From a virus, in IMG/VR virus record IMGVR_UViG_3300037847_001466, positions 5,784 to 34,924 of that record: DNA of 29,141 nucleotides; one strand, written 5' to 3'. The stretch's first letter is position 1. The number at the start of each line of letters is the position of its first letter. This document shows positions 23,018-28,799 of the stretch, in pieces. The notes under the pieces were generated by a model that had not been told where the DNA came from, did no database searches, and was given only the letters and a program-made list of their open reading frames with translations. The position numbers and the translations under genes are program-made.

Positions 23018-23267
23018 AATGATGCACTCCATATTGTAATTTACAAACAGGGCATACACTTGCCCCGTCGAGAAATGTCTCACACCTCAAACACATATCA
23101 GCAGCAGCAAGTTGCGCTATCTTTTCATCACCCTCTGGTAAAAGCACACCAGTCGCGCTGCAAAGTTCGCAATCCTCTGGCACTACTTCAGTTGGGTCAA
23201 AGTAATCTTTGACGTACCGAAAACCTTTACCTTTGCATTTGTAGCATTGTATCTGTGAAAAAATCAT
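23004..23267 (-). CDS. Small double zinc-ribbon protein
   Basis: This 87-residue protein starts from the ATG at 23267, which has GAGG 8 bases upstream; another in-frame ATG is 18 bases earlier. It carries four Cys-x-x-Cys pairs: Cys8/11 and Cys33/36 in DnaJ-like settings (CYKCKGKGF, CELCSATGV), then Cys59/62 (CLRC) and Cys72/75 (CPVC). Two zinc ions could thus be bound. Such proteins often bind nucleic acid or act as adaptors. The gene overlaps the Cro-like gene by 41 bases. Confidence 0.65.
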   Translation of the reverse strand: MIFSQIQCYKCKGKGFRYVKDYFDPTEVVPEDCELCSATGVLLPEGDEKIAQLAAADMCLRCETFLDGASVCPVCKLQYGVHHYESK

Positions 23268-23436
23268 TTGGCTTAACCTCACCATTACTTGCTAAGAGAA
23301 TCCTACGCATTGTCTCAGGGTTTGGATACCGTCTGCCAGCTATAAAATGATTGATGGCTGACCGGGATATACCACAACGCCGAGCAAACCTAGCTTGGCT
23401 TATCTTGTTGATATGTATATATTCTTTCAGTGTCAT
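23227..23436 (-). CDS. Cro-like helix-turn-helix regulator
   Basis: This is a 69-residue protein from the ATG at 23436 (GAGA 6 bases upstream); a longer reading would cross the promoter. Residues about 11-35 (ISQARFARRCGISRSAINHF) are a helix-turn-helix with recognition helix SRSAINHFIAG, in the size range of lambda and P22 Cro. It is the first gene of the leftward island and lies next to a palindrome shared by both divergent promoters. It probably represses its own operon and the rightward recombination operon. Confidence 0.8.
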   Translation of the reverse strand: MTLKEYIHINKISQARFARRCGISRSAINHFIAGRRYPNPETMRRILLASNGEVKPNDFFTDTMLQMQR

Positions 23437-23457
23437 AATTTTTCTCAACTTTACCTG

Positions 23458-23493
23458 TTGACCGATTGTAGACATTACGTTACCGTAACACAA
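23458..23493. promoter_or_regulatory. Divergent overlapping promoters with GTTACCGTAAC operator
   Basis: Leftward: TTGTGT (complement of 23488-23493), a 17-base spacer, and TACAAT (complement of 23465-23470), a good match to the sigma-70 consensus. Rightward: TTGACC (23458-23463), a 17-base spacer, and TACCGT (23481-23486), with a weak -10. The perfect inverted repeat GTTAC-C-GTAAC (23479-23489) overlaps the leftward spacer and the rightward -10. A bound regulator would block both, as in a Cro-type switch. The Cro-like protein coded at 23436 is the natural candidate. Confidence 0.6.
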
Positions 23494-23505
23494 CTAGCAA
23501 TGAGG
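23492..23505 (+). repeat. CTAGC leader, copy 8
   Basis: AACTAGCAATGAGG precedes the exonuclease-like gene at 23512. The core ACTAGCAA is kept, although this gene belongs to a different transcription unit from copies 1-7. Confidence 0.65.
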
Positions 23506-23511
23506 TCAAGC

Positions 23512-24384
23512 ATGGATATTTACAAACACGATAGCGCAAGTGGCGCAACATCACCAAAGTATGAAATGATATTTAAGTTGTGGCTCAGAGCGACAACTAA
23601 TCTCAATCCTGTATTCCCAGATAACGCAGCTATGCTAACAGGACGCACCGTTGAGATGGGTGTACGCCGAGTTGAGGGGCTAGAAAACTTTGACCCTGAT
23701 AAGGGTAAGCAAGATGGTATGTCAATTGCTGAAGCCACTCGTGATATGATGGCAGACTACGATGAGTATGTGCCAAGGGATTGGGATGAGGGCAAAGACA
23801 AAGAGGAACATGAAGCTTTTAGAGAACACTTGCCTGACATGCTTGGCAACGCGCTTGAAGGCTTGAAAGCGTGGCAAAACAAACACGGACTTAACACTGT
23901 AAATGGTGAGCATGTAACTTGGCACTCTGTGCCAGAACTTGATGTTCGTATTATGATGTTCAGAGACTTTTATGGCGGTAACGTATTGTGCGATCTCAAG
24001 TGTAAGATGCCGCAACGCAACCCTCTAAAAAAAGATGGCACTCGCACATGGCGAATACCAAAGCCAGATTTGCAGCCCAGCGAAAACAATATCAAACAGA
24101 TGTCAGTGTATTGGAGAGCGACAGGCCAAAAGCCATCGTTGCTACAAGTCACTGCGTCTGGCTTTCACATTTGGGATGAGGATAATTGCGAACTGCTACA
24201 AGAGCAACATCTTGAACAAGTCTATCAGGATGTGAAGCGTAGCTGGACTACCACACAAAATTTAATTCGTGTCGCTAATGGTAATTGGCACACACTAGCT
24301 GGCCTAGTCACCCCGGATTTTACAGAAATCGCAAGGAAGCATGGGCCACACATACTTAAACTAGCAAGGGAGTTTTGGAAATGA
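23512..24384 (+). CDS. PD-(D/E)XK exonuclease-like protein
   Basis: This 290-residue protein starts from the ATG at 23512 behind the divergent promoter. GRTVEMGVRRVEG (44-56) resembles the first helix of RecB/lambda-exonuclease-type folds, with Glu48 as the candidate acidic residue. ELDVRI (142-147) supplies Asp144, and VLCDLKCK (158-165) the Asp161-x-Lys163 pair. The C-terminal half contains the usual helix IKQMSVYWRATGQKPSLLQV of PD-(D/E)XK exonucleases. Its role is probably 5'-3' DNA end resection for recombination. The annealing-protein-like gene lies three genes downstream in the same operon. Confidence 0.75.
   Translation: MDIYKHDSASGATSPKYEMIFKLWLRATTNLNPVFPDNAAMLTGRTVEMGVRRVEGLENFDPDKGKQDGMSIAEATRDMMADYDEYVPRDWDEGKDKEEHEAFREHLPDMLGNALEGLKAWQNKHGLNTVNGEHVTWHSVPELDVRIMMFRDFYGGNVLCDLKCKMPQRNPLKKDGTRTWRIPKPDLQPSENNIKQMSVYWRATGQKPSLLQVTASGFHIWDEDNCELLQEQHLEQVYQDVKRSWTTTQNLIRVANGNWHTLAGLVTPDFTEIARKHGPHILKLAREFWK
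24360..24372 (+). repeat. CTAGC leader, copy 9 (inside coding sequence)
   Basis: ACTAGCAAGGGAG lies in the last codons of the exonuclease-like gene, encoding Leu-Ala-Arg-Glu, and precedes the ATG at 24381 by 8 bases. Because it is coding, its match to the leader could be partly chance. Confidence 0.5.
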
Positions 24385-24737
24385 TTACAGTGCAAGATTC
24401 AGACGATATGTTTGATTTATTCTATACACCGCCACACAAACTGGTCAGGCGAGATGACCCAGTGACAAGCCATGAGGCCGCTGAGAGTGTGGATACCAGC
24501 CACATGGAGCAAGTTGTTCTTGAAGCCATACAAGACTTTGGCGCAGACGGTTGTATCTCAGACCAAGTTTTAGCAAAGCTATCGCATCACGGTTACAGCA
24601 CAGTGACCGCAAGGTACAAGCAGCTAAAAGAGAAAGGGCTGGTGAAGGTTGATGACCGCAAGCGTAAGGGACGGTCAGGCCGTCGTCAGTTGGTGATGTG
24701 GGCAACAGAATTTTATGTGGAGCAAAAGGATGGATGA
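24381..24737 (+). CDS. Winged-helix-like phage protein
   Basis: This is a 118-residue protein. Its ATG overlaps the previous stop (ATGA). Residues about 23-36 (RRDDPVTSHEAAESV) form a motif common in phage proteins of this type. Residues 41-105 fit a winged helix: EQVVLEAIQDFGADGCISDQ, then the helix-turn-helix LAKLSHHGYSTVTARYKQLKEKGLVKV and a basic wing RKRKGRSGRRQLVMW. It is likely to bind DNA. Its position between exonuclease and annealing-type genes suggests a replication or recombination role, or operon control. The family is known to me only as hypothetical. Confidence 0.7.
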   Translation: MITVQDSDDMFDLFYTPPHKLVRRDDPVTSHEAAESVDTSHMEQVVLEAIQDFGADGCISDQVLAKLSHHGYSTVTARYKQLKEKGLVKVDDRKRKGRSGRRQLVMWATEFYVEQKDG

Positions 24738-24870
24738 AGAAACACAACAGCGCATTGACATGCTGCAAATGAAAGTCGATGAGTTAGAGGCAAAAGTGTT
24801 AGAACAAATGGTAGCCTTTACTACAGCTATGAAGCTGATTGCAGACTTGATGGAGAAAAAAGATGGCTAG
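24730..24870 (+). CDS. 46-residue coiled-coil protein
   Basis: This is a short frame from an ATG inside the end of the winged-helix gene (8-base overlap, AAAAGG upstream). The whole protein (MDEETQQRIDMLQMKVDELE, then AKVLEQMVAFTTAMKLIADL) is one amphipathic helix with Leu/Met/Val at heptad positions. It ends by overlapping the start of the next gene by 8 bases. The tight overlaps at both ends argue for a real gene. It is likely a small oligomerising partner; no family is recognised. Confidence 0.6.
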   Translation: MDEETQQRIDMLQMKVDELEAKVLEQMVAFTTAMKLIADLMEKKDG

Positions 24871-25534
24871 AGGAACCTTGCCGCCAAACCTAATACAAGC
24901 TTTGGAAGAAGTTGGCATGAGTACGGAGATGGATAAAGGTGCTGTATGGAACTGTCGAGGCACCCCGGTTGTTCTTCACAAAGCCTTGGAGCGTATAGCT
25001 CATAAAAAAGGCATACGCTTTGACCCACCGATGGTGATAGAAACCAGTGCTGAACAAAACATCGCAGTGATGTGCGTCACGGGATACCTTGGTGAGTTTA
25101 GCGAATGGTCTATAGGTGAAAGCACACCGCGAAACACCACTAATAATTATCCTTTTGCTATGGCAGAGAAACGTGCAAAAGACAGGGTAATACTAAAGCT
25201 TATAGGTGTTGCTGGCTTTGTTTATTCAGAAGAAGAAGCTGATGAATTCAAACATAGCAAACCTGACCAAGTTGCACAAAGCCAACAGGTAGAAAGCAAA
25301 GCCGATAACAGCGGCTACAACCCAGAGGTGCAAAAGGCAAAGGACTTTTGGCGTGAGGTTGATTTGAAATGTAGCCCAGCAAACATGAAGACATCTTCTG
25401 ACTTTAATGCTTTAGTATCCCCAGACTATTTTGTTGGGCGTATGAAAGAAACAAAAGAAAATGCCCCAGAAATCTTTGAAGAAATCGACAAAACCATAGC
25501 GCAAGCTGCGCGTAGATTAAAATTGGAGTGGTAA
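24863..25534 (+). CDS. Putative single-strand annealing protein (Rad52/Erf-like)
   Basis: This 223-residue protein has GGAG 6 bases before its ATG. The core, about residues 36-128, runs VVLHKALERIAHKKGIRF, a strand pair (NIAVMCVTGYLGEFSEWSIG), an NYPFAMAEKRAKDRVILKLIG helix and a SEEEAD closing turn. That resembles Rad52/Erf-type annealing proteins, in which an A-x-KRA-x-R helix precedes an acidic SEEE. The C-terminal 70 residues (EVQKAKDFWREVDLKC onward) are a separate helical domain. With the exonuclease-like gene upstream it would make a Red-type recombination pair. The assignment rests on pattern and context; a search is needed to confirm. Confidence 0.5.
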   Translation: MARGTLPPNLIQALEEVGMSTEMDKGAVWNCRGTPVVLHKALERIAHKKGIRFDPPMVIETSAEQNIAVMCVTGYLGEFSEWSIGESTPRNTTNNYPFAMAEKRAKDRVILKLIGVAGFVYSEEEADEFKHSKPDQVAQSQQVESKADNSGYNPEVQKAKDFWREVDLKCSPANMKTSSDFNALVSPDYFVGRMKETKENAPEIFEEIDKTIAQAARRLKLEW

Positions 25535-25535
25535 T

Positions 25536-25898
25536 ATGCCTACAAAACAAAGAAAGAAAGTGTTTGGTTTTAAGTTGTTCCCAAACAACGATAAGAAATC
25601 AGATCGTGCGCCTGACTATGGCAATGCAAATGTGCAATGCTATGACCCTGTTATGAAACAAATTGCACCCATATCCCTATCACCTGACAATAAGTATGAG
25701 GTGTCGGCATGGACTGAGGCAGATGGGTCAATCGGGGTTAGCTTAAATCAAGTTATCATGGTGGAGTCAGCAGACAACCTTGCTGATGATATTTCACAAG
25801 CTGGCTTCAAACCGATTGCCGAGGCCATCGAAACCAAACATTACCCAGAAGGGCGGCAGGAAGCCCCACAACGGCCTCAAGTACAAAAGCGGTGGTAA
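25536..25898 (+). CDS. Unknown protein in the recombination operon
   Basis: This is a 120-residue protein with GGAG 8 bases before the ATG, 1 base after the previous stop. It has a basic N-terminus (PTKQRKKVFGFKLFPNNDKK), a beta-looking middle (QCYDPVMKQIAPISLS, YEVSAWTEADGSIGVSLNQV) and a Pro/Gln/Arg-rich tail (RQEAPQRPQVQKRW). A small beta core with a flexible tail recalls single-strand DNA-binding proteins, and the operon makes that attractive. No signature residues prove it. Confidence 0.6.
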   Translation: MPTKQRKKVFGFKLFPNNDKKSDRAPDYGNANVQCYDPVMKQIAPISLSPDNKYEVSAWTEADGSIGVSLNQVIMVESADNLADDISQAGFKPIAEAIETKHYPEGRQEAPQRPQVQKRW

Positions 25899-26131
25899 GG
25901 AAGCGGAAACGTGACAAAGCCTCTCAGAGGGCGTTTAAAGAGCCAGCAACAGACTATGTGGTATGTGAGGGGTGCCAAAAATCTATGCCGTTGGTGACAG
26001 GATATTGGATAATAAATGGATTAGGGGAGTTGTTGTGTCATGGCACAAACGGTTGTTCAGTTAGAAAACAAAGTTCTCATAGAGGAAGCGAGGGTAGTAG
26101 CGAGGGACTATTACACAGCCCTGATACTTGA
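25892..26131 (+). CDS. Unknown small protein with Cys-x-x-Cys zinc-knuckle-like motif (GTG start)
   Basis: This is a 79-residue frame starting with GTG inside the previous gene's last codons. The first half is basic (RKRKRDKASQRAFKEP). Residues about 24-54 (VVCEGCQKSMPLVTGYWIIN, then LLCHGTNGC) have four cysteines, Cys-x-x-Cys and Cys-x5-Cys, spaced as a zinc ribbon. The last 30 residues are low-complexity Ser/Gly/His and overlap the next gene for 92 bases in another frame. The useful part of the protein may therefore end near residue 58, and this overlap makes the exact gene limits uncertain. Confidence 0.5.
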   Translation: MVRKRKRDKASQRAFKEPATDYVVCEGCQKSMPLVTGYWIINGLGELLCHGTNGCSVRKQSSHRGSEGSSEGLLHSPDT

Positions 26132-26297
26132 AGGTTGGGGCTTGTACCGAATACTCAAAGAGCATGGTTACGAGCCTCACAGAGCAAAATATATTATACC
26201 CCTAAATGGAGAAGAGAAAGGATGGTATACAAGTGAGCCACACGTTATAGAATGTCTGGCTCACTATATATCAAACGGTGGAGAACCTTTGTACTAA
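26040..26297 (+). CDS. Unknown small protein, last gene of the rightward operon
   Basis: This is an 85-residue protein. The only ATG is at 26040, with GGGGAG about 12 bases upstream. It is well-formed helical sequence (LENKVLIEEARVVARDYYTA, LEGWGLYRILKEHGYEPHRA) followed by YTSEPHVIECLAHYIS. No family recognised. It overlaps the zinc-knuckle-like gene by 92 bases, and its stop interlocks with the stop of the convergent minus-strand gene (4 shared bases). Confidence 0.6.
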   Translation: MAQTVVQLENKVLIEEARVVARDYYTALILEGWGLYRILKEHGYEPHRAKYIIPLNGEEKGWYTSEPHVIECLAHYISNGGEPLY

Positions 26298-26407
26298 CGC
26301 TTCTTCTTTGATTTCATAATCTTTTTTTGAAGAGCCATTGGCAAAGTCTTTTGTTTAGCGGTCAGGCCGTTCTTCTTGGCTCCTGCTTTTTTCTTCTTGC
26401 CGTACAT
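26294..26407 (-). CDS. Tiny lysine-rich protein (37 residues)
   Basis: The ATG at 26407 shares one base with the stop of the DUF6321-like gene (TGATG). The protein is MYGKKKKAGAKKNGLTAKQK followed by TLPMALQKKIMKSKKKR: 14 lysines and one arginine out of 37. It is the last gene of the lysis-side operon, meeting the rightward operon tail to tail. The good overlap, the AAGGAAAG-rich upstream and its similarity in style to the three other basic proteins next to it support it. It may bind DNA or the membrane; function unknown. Confidence 0.6.
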   Translation of the reverse strand: MYGKKKKAGAKKNGLTAKQKTLPMALQKKIMKSKKKR

Positions 26408-26715
26408 CACTTCTTTCCTTTCTTAGCTTTGTTACGTTTGGAGATAGCTGCTGCCTTCTTCTTTGCATCAGCTTTGCTACTGGCACCCCATGCCCGGAGT
26501 GATAATAACAACCGTGTCGGCTTGCCATTTTTATACTCTGGCCCCCTCATGTTACCCATACGAGCTAGGAAACTAGCTCTTCTAGGGTTGTCACCCTTCT
26601 TGACAGGTGCTTTTAAATTCATGCCCTGCCGCCTAGCAGACGCACGACCCCTAGCGTTCAAGCCACCCTTGGGGTTCTTCCCAGCTTTGCGTTGCCATGC
26701 TGGTGTCTTAGCCAT
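26407..26715 (-). CDS. DUF6321-like basic phage protein
   Basis: This is a 102-residue, strongly basic protein. PAWQRKAGKNPKGGLNARGR, then NLKAPVKKGDNPRRASFLAR, MGNMRGPEYKNGKPTRLLL and SLRAWGASSKADAKKKAAA reproduce, in order, the conserved blocks I associate with DUF6321, a family found widely in phages and some hosts. The C-terminal 20 residues are mostly Lys and Ala. Function is unknown. Its ATG overlaps the lysozyme stop by 8 bases, so it is co-translated with the lysis enzyme, but its basic nature fits nucleic-acid binding better than lysis. Confidence 0.8.
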   Translation of the reverse strand: MAKTPAWQRKAGKNPKGGLNARGRASARRQGMNLKAPVKKGDNPRRASFLARMGNMRGPEYKNGKPTRLLLSLRAWGASSKADAKKKAAAISKRNKAKKGKK

Positions 26716-27157
26716 CTGCCAATGCTCTCATACGATCTACCAAACGTCTAGCCCTATTGGGAACCTGAGTGTACCACCGCGAGTCTATCATTTCATCCGC
26801 TGCTTTGTTCCAATCCCTTGCGTCAACGCCAGCCTTCATGCCCTTGAACTTGGATAGCCGAGGCCGACCCATGTTGAACATCATGTTAGCTATGATGTGC
26901 TGACACTCTTCTGGCAAATCGTCAAAGTCAGGGTACAATACTTTGCACTCATCTATTGTCACAGACATATCCAATGCAAACAATTTCTTAACACGTTCTT
27001 GCTCAACTGTTGTTCCAACAGGCTTGCCATGTTCTTCATCACTTTCAGTGATTAGATGACCAATCCCGCAAGTGGGCAAGCCAAGGTGATCTAAATAAAC
27101 CTCGTACTTGCAGCCCTCATCTTCGGCTATCTCTTCTCTGAGTCTATCTTTGTTCAT
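26708..27157 (-). CDS. Endolysin, T4-type lysozyme (glycoside hydrolase family 24)
   Basis: This 149-residue muramidase cleaves the N-acetylmuramic acid to N-acetylglucosamine bond of peptidoglycan at the end of infection. EDEGCKYEVYLDHLGLPTCG aligns with T4 lysozyme: Glu14, Asp23 and Thr29 fall at the spacing of the T4 catalytic Glu11, Asp20 and Thr26, and GIGHLI follows as in T4. The C-terminus has FNMGRPRLSKFKGM and the usual helix SRWYTQVPNRARRLVDRM. There is no signal peptide or signal-anchor, so it needs a holin to reach the wall; a 3TM-type holin gene lies 0.4 kb upstream in the same operon. The ATG overlaps the previous stop (ATGA). Confidence 0.93.
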   Translation of the reverse strand: MNKDRLREEIAEDEGCKYEVYLDHLGLPTCGIGHLITESDEEHGKPVGTTVEQERVKKLFALDMSVTIDECKVLYPDFDDLPEECQHIIANMMFNMGRPRLSKFKGMKAGVDARDWNKAADEMIDSRWYTQVPNRARRLVDRMRALADG

Positions 27158-27399
27158 TTCTTTTTCTTCGCTGCTGGTTTTTTCTTTTTCTTGCCACCTC
27201 GTAGCAAGTCTGAGTCAGCCTTTCTTGCACCGCCCTTGCCAGATACAAAAGACTTTACCCTGCCCATAGCCCACTGATGCGCTGATACCTTTGGCCTAGA
27301 CCCTGATGAATAGTATGCACCCAGCCCACGTTTGTAGACTTTATCAAGAGTTGCTTTGGAATACCGTGACGCACCTGAGATGCTTGCAAACCTAGACAT
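27154..27399 (-). CDS. Small basic phage protein (KRGLGAYYSSGSRP motif, DUF5824-like)
   Basis: This is an 81-residue protein. LDKVYKRGLGAYYSSGSRPK followed by HQWAMGRVKSFVSGKGGARK is a distinctive block I associate with a phage/virus family of unknown function (DUF5824-like). The C-terminus ends in a lysine run (GGKKKKKPAAKKKK). The ATG overlaps the previous stop (TAATG). The 61-residue neighbour upstream may correspond to the N-terminal part of the same family, split into two genes here. Confidence 0.7.
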   Translation of the reverse strand: MSRFASISGASRYSKATLDKVYKRGLGAYYSSGSRPKVSAHQWAMGRVKSFVSGKGGARKADSDLLRGGKKKKKPAAKKKK

Positions 27400-27584
27400 T
27401 ATCCACGACTCCTCTGCTTGCTAATACGATCCATCATAGCTGGTGTGAGCTTGCCTTGTCTATACAGTTTGGCAGTGCGCTTAATCTCTGCCTCTCGTTT
27501 CTTAGGGTTTTTTGCCCCACGCACATACTTCTTTGGTACACCGCCTTTTGTTTTAGGAACCTTTGCAAACTTACGCTTTGTCAC
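27399..27584 (-). CDS. Small basic phage protein (GTG start)
   Basis: This is a 61-residue protein started by GTG within GTGA overlapping the holin stop, with AAGGGG 7-8 bases upstream. KRKFAKVPKTKGGVPKKYVR, then NPKKREAEIKRTAKLYRQGK and LTPAMMDRISKQRSRG: about one third of residues are Lys or Arg. The VPKKYV and EIKRTAKLY elements resemble the N-terminal region of DUF5824-like proteins. It is probably a DNA- or virion-associated basic protein; no direct lysis feature is seen. Confidence 0.65.
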   Translation of the reverse strand: MTKRKFAKVPKTKGGVPKKYVRGAKNPKKREAEIKRTAKLYRQGKLTPAMMDRISKQRSRG

Positions 27585-27976
27585 TTTGTCACCCCTTTGT
27601 ATTTTTCAAAGCTACGCATCCCACCAAGACCCAATAATCCTAACAGCACAGTCATTAAGCTGTCCATATCAAAAGCTGGGTACGCCACTGCCTCAATGCC
27701 CATGTACGCAGTGACCACATCCATCGTAGGAAAAACTAAAAAATGAGCGAATAGGGCTAGGCTACAGCACCAGCCTACACTCGGTCTCCAACCCGATACA
27801 AAAATGTTTTTTGACTTTGCTTCTTCAGCGTTGATAGCCAACTGGCCTTTGGCTAACTCTTGTGCGTGTCGATCAGCCATAGTAGCTAACTCATGCGCCA
27901 ACTTGTTCTTCTGATCTTTGTCCTCAACAAATTTATCTAATAGCCCTGTCACTGGCCCTATTAATGCTTGTATCAT
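27581..27976 (-). CDS. Holin, 3TM/gene-transfer-agent type
   Basis: This is a 131-residue protein. Residues 20-57 are a soluble helix (QELAKGQLAINAEEAKSKN), followed by the family signature FVSGWRPSVGW (59-69), hydrophobic segments about 64-84 and 103-122, and a basic tail. This is the pattern of the 'holin of 3TMs, for gene-transfer release' family first known from alphaproteobacterial gene transfer agents. It should open the inner membrane for the lysozyme coded three genes later. The ATG overlaps the previous stop (ATGA). Confidence 0.85.
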   Translation of the reverse strand: MIQALIGPVTGLLDKFVEDKDQKNKLAHELATMADRHAQELAKGQLAINAEEAKSKNIFVSGWRPSVGWCCSLALFAHFLVFPTMDVVTAYMGIEAVAYPAFDMDSLMTVLLGLLGLGGMRSFEKYKGVTK

Positions 27977-28191
27977 TCTATTATCCTCACAATATAGTTT
28001 GAACCATCATCATTCTTTTCAATTACAACTGTTTTGTTTTCGCAAGCGTACCTAACAGATGTTGATTTCTTGTAAAGGTTTCTCTCTATCTTTCGTTTGG
28101 TCTTGAGACATTTAGATATTTTCTCAAATGCGGTATGCTCTGCAATATCACCGCCCATATAGAGTATCAGTGTAATTGTTTCAGTTACCAC
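27973..28191 (-). CDS. Unknown small protein upstream of the holin (GTG start)
   Basis: This is a 72-residue protein starting with GTG, overlapping the previous gene by 11 bases, with AGGA 9 bases upstream. An internal ATG at codon 12 is the alternative. The first 15 residues are moderately hydrophobic (VVTETITLILYMGGD), and the rest has KISKCLKTKRKIERN, a Cys-containing ..RYACE.. and a VVIEKNDDGSNYIVRI strand pair. It is not long enough to be a typical spanin. No family recognised. Confidence 0.6.
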   Translation of the reverse strand: MVTETITLILYMGGDIAEHTAFEKISKCLKTKRKIERNLYKKSTSVRYACENKTVVIEKNDDGSNYIVRIIE

Positions 28192-28585
28192 GTTGTCCGT
28201 TCCTCATCTTTTCAATCTGCGCCTCAATATTGGTAAGACGCTTTTCATAAAAATCTAAAGTCAGCTTTTGCTGTTGGTCATGTGGCGCACGGCCTTCATC
28301 TATTTGCTCTTGCAATTTAGCAAGTTGCTCAGACAAATGTTCTATCAGCATAAACTGTTCGCTATCTGCTGGCAAACTCCCCATTTCGCCTCTAGGCCAT
28401 TTTATTCTGAACTCTGTGTTCTGCCCCAAGTCAGCTTCCATAAGAATGATTTTGTTTTCAATGCTGTTCAGTCGTTCAATCACTCCAAAATATGCCCAAG
28501 TTCCAACAGCAGCACCAACAACCATTGCAATCAAATTGCGGATTGGCATGGCTAATTCTGTGTTTTCACTTATCTTCGTAGCCAT
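28181..28585 (-). CDS. Membrane-anchored coiled-coil protein (possible i-spanin-like)
   Basis: This is a 134-residue protein. I chose the ATG at 28585, overlapping the upstream stop (TGATG); a GTG one codon earlier is possible. Residues about 15-37 (PIRNLIAMVVGAAVGTWAYF) form one membrane helix. The rest is a periplasmic-type coiled coil rich in Glu, Gln, Leu and Lys (ERLNSIENKIILMEADL, HLSEQLAKLQEQIDEGRAP, YEKRLTNIEAQIEKMRNG). Topology and position just upstream of holin and lysozyme fit an inner-membrane spanin. I do not see an outer-membrane lipoprotein partner nearby, so the call is tentative. Confidence 0.65.
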   Translation of the reverse strand: MATKISENTELAMPIRNLIAMVVGAAVGTWAYFGVIERLNSIENKIILMEADLGQNTEFRIKWPRGEMGSLPADSEQFMLIEHLSEQLAKLQEQIDEGRAPHDQQQKLTLDFYEKRLTNIEAQIEKMRNGQRGN

Positions 28586-28797
28586 CACTCAAGCCCTACA
28601 ACTTGCGATAGACCAAATACCTCCAACATCATAAACGTGAAAAACAATAACAAAATTCCACCGAATATTAACTTCCCAGAAAAATTGGTGGAACCTAATC
28701 TGATAGCTATAAATTCATTGCCCAATATTCGTAGAACAAGCTCAAAGCTATTTTCGCCTACGCTTATTGATACAGGCTTTTTCTTTTCATCAGTCAT
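28585..28797 (-). CDS. Small single-pass membrane protein
   Basis: This is a 70-residue protein from the ATG at 28797, with AAGGA 7 bases upstream; a longer in-frame reading lacks such a site. The N-terminal 45 residues are soluble (EKKKPVSISVGENSFELVLR). A strong C-terminal hydrophobic segment follows at about 43-65 (KLIFGGILLLFFTFMMLEVF). The gene starts 2 bases after the previous stop. It could be a holin/antiholin-type accessory; nothing is diagnostic. Confidence 0.6.
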   Translation of the reverse strand: MTDEKKKPVSISVGENSFELVLRILGNEFIAIRLGSTNFSGKLIFGGILLLFFTFMMLEVFGLSQVVGLE

Positions 28798-28799
28798 AC

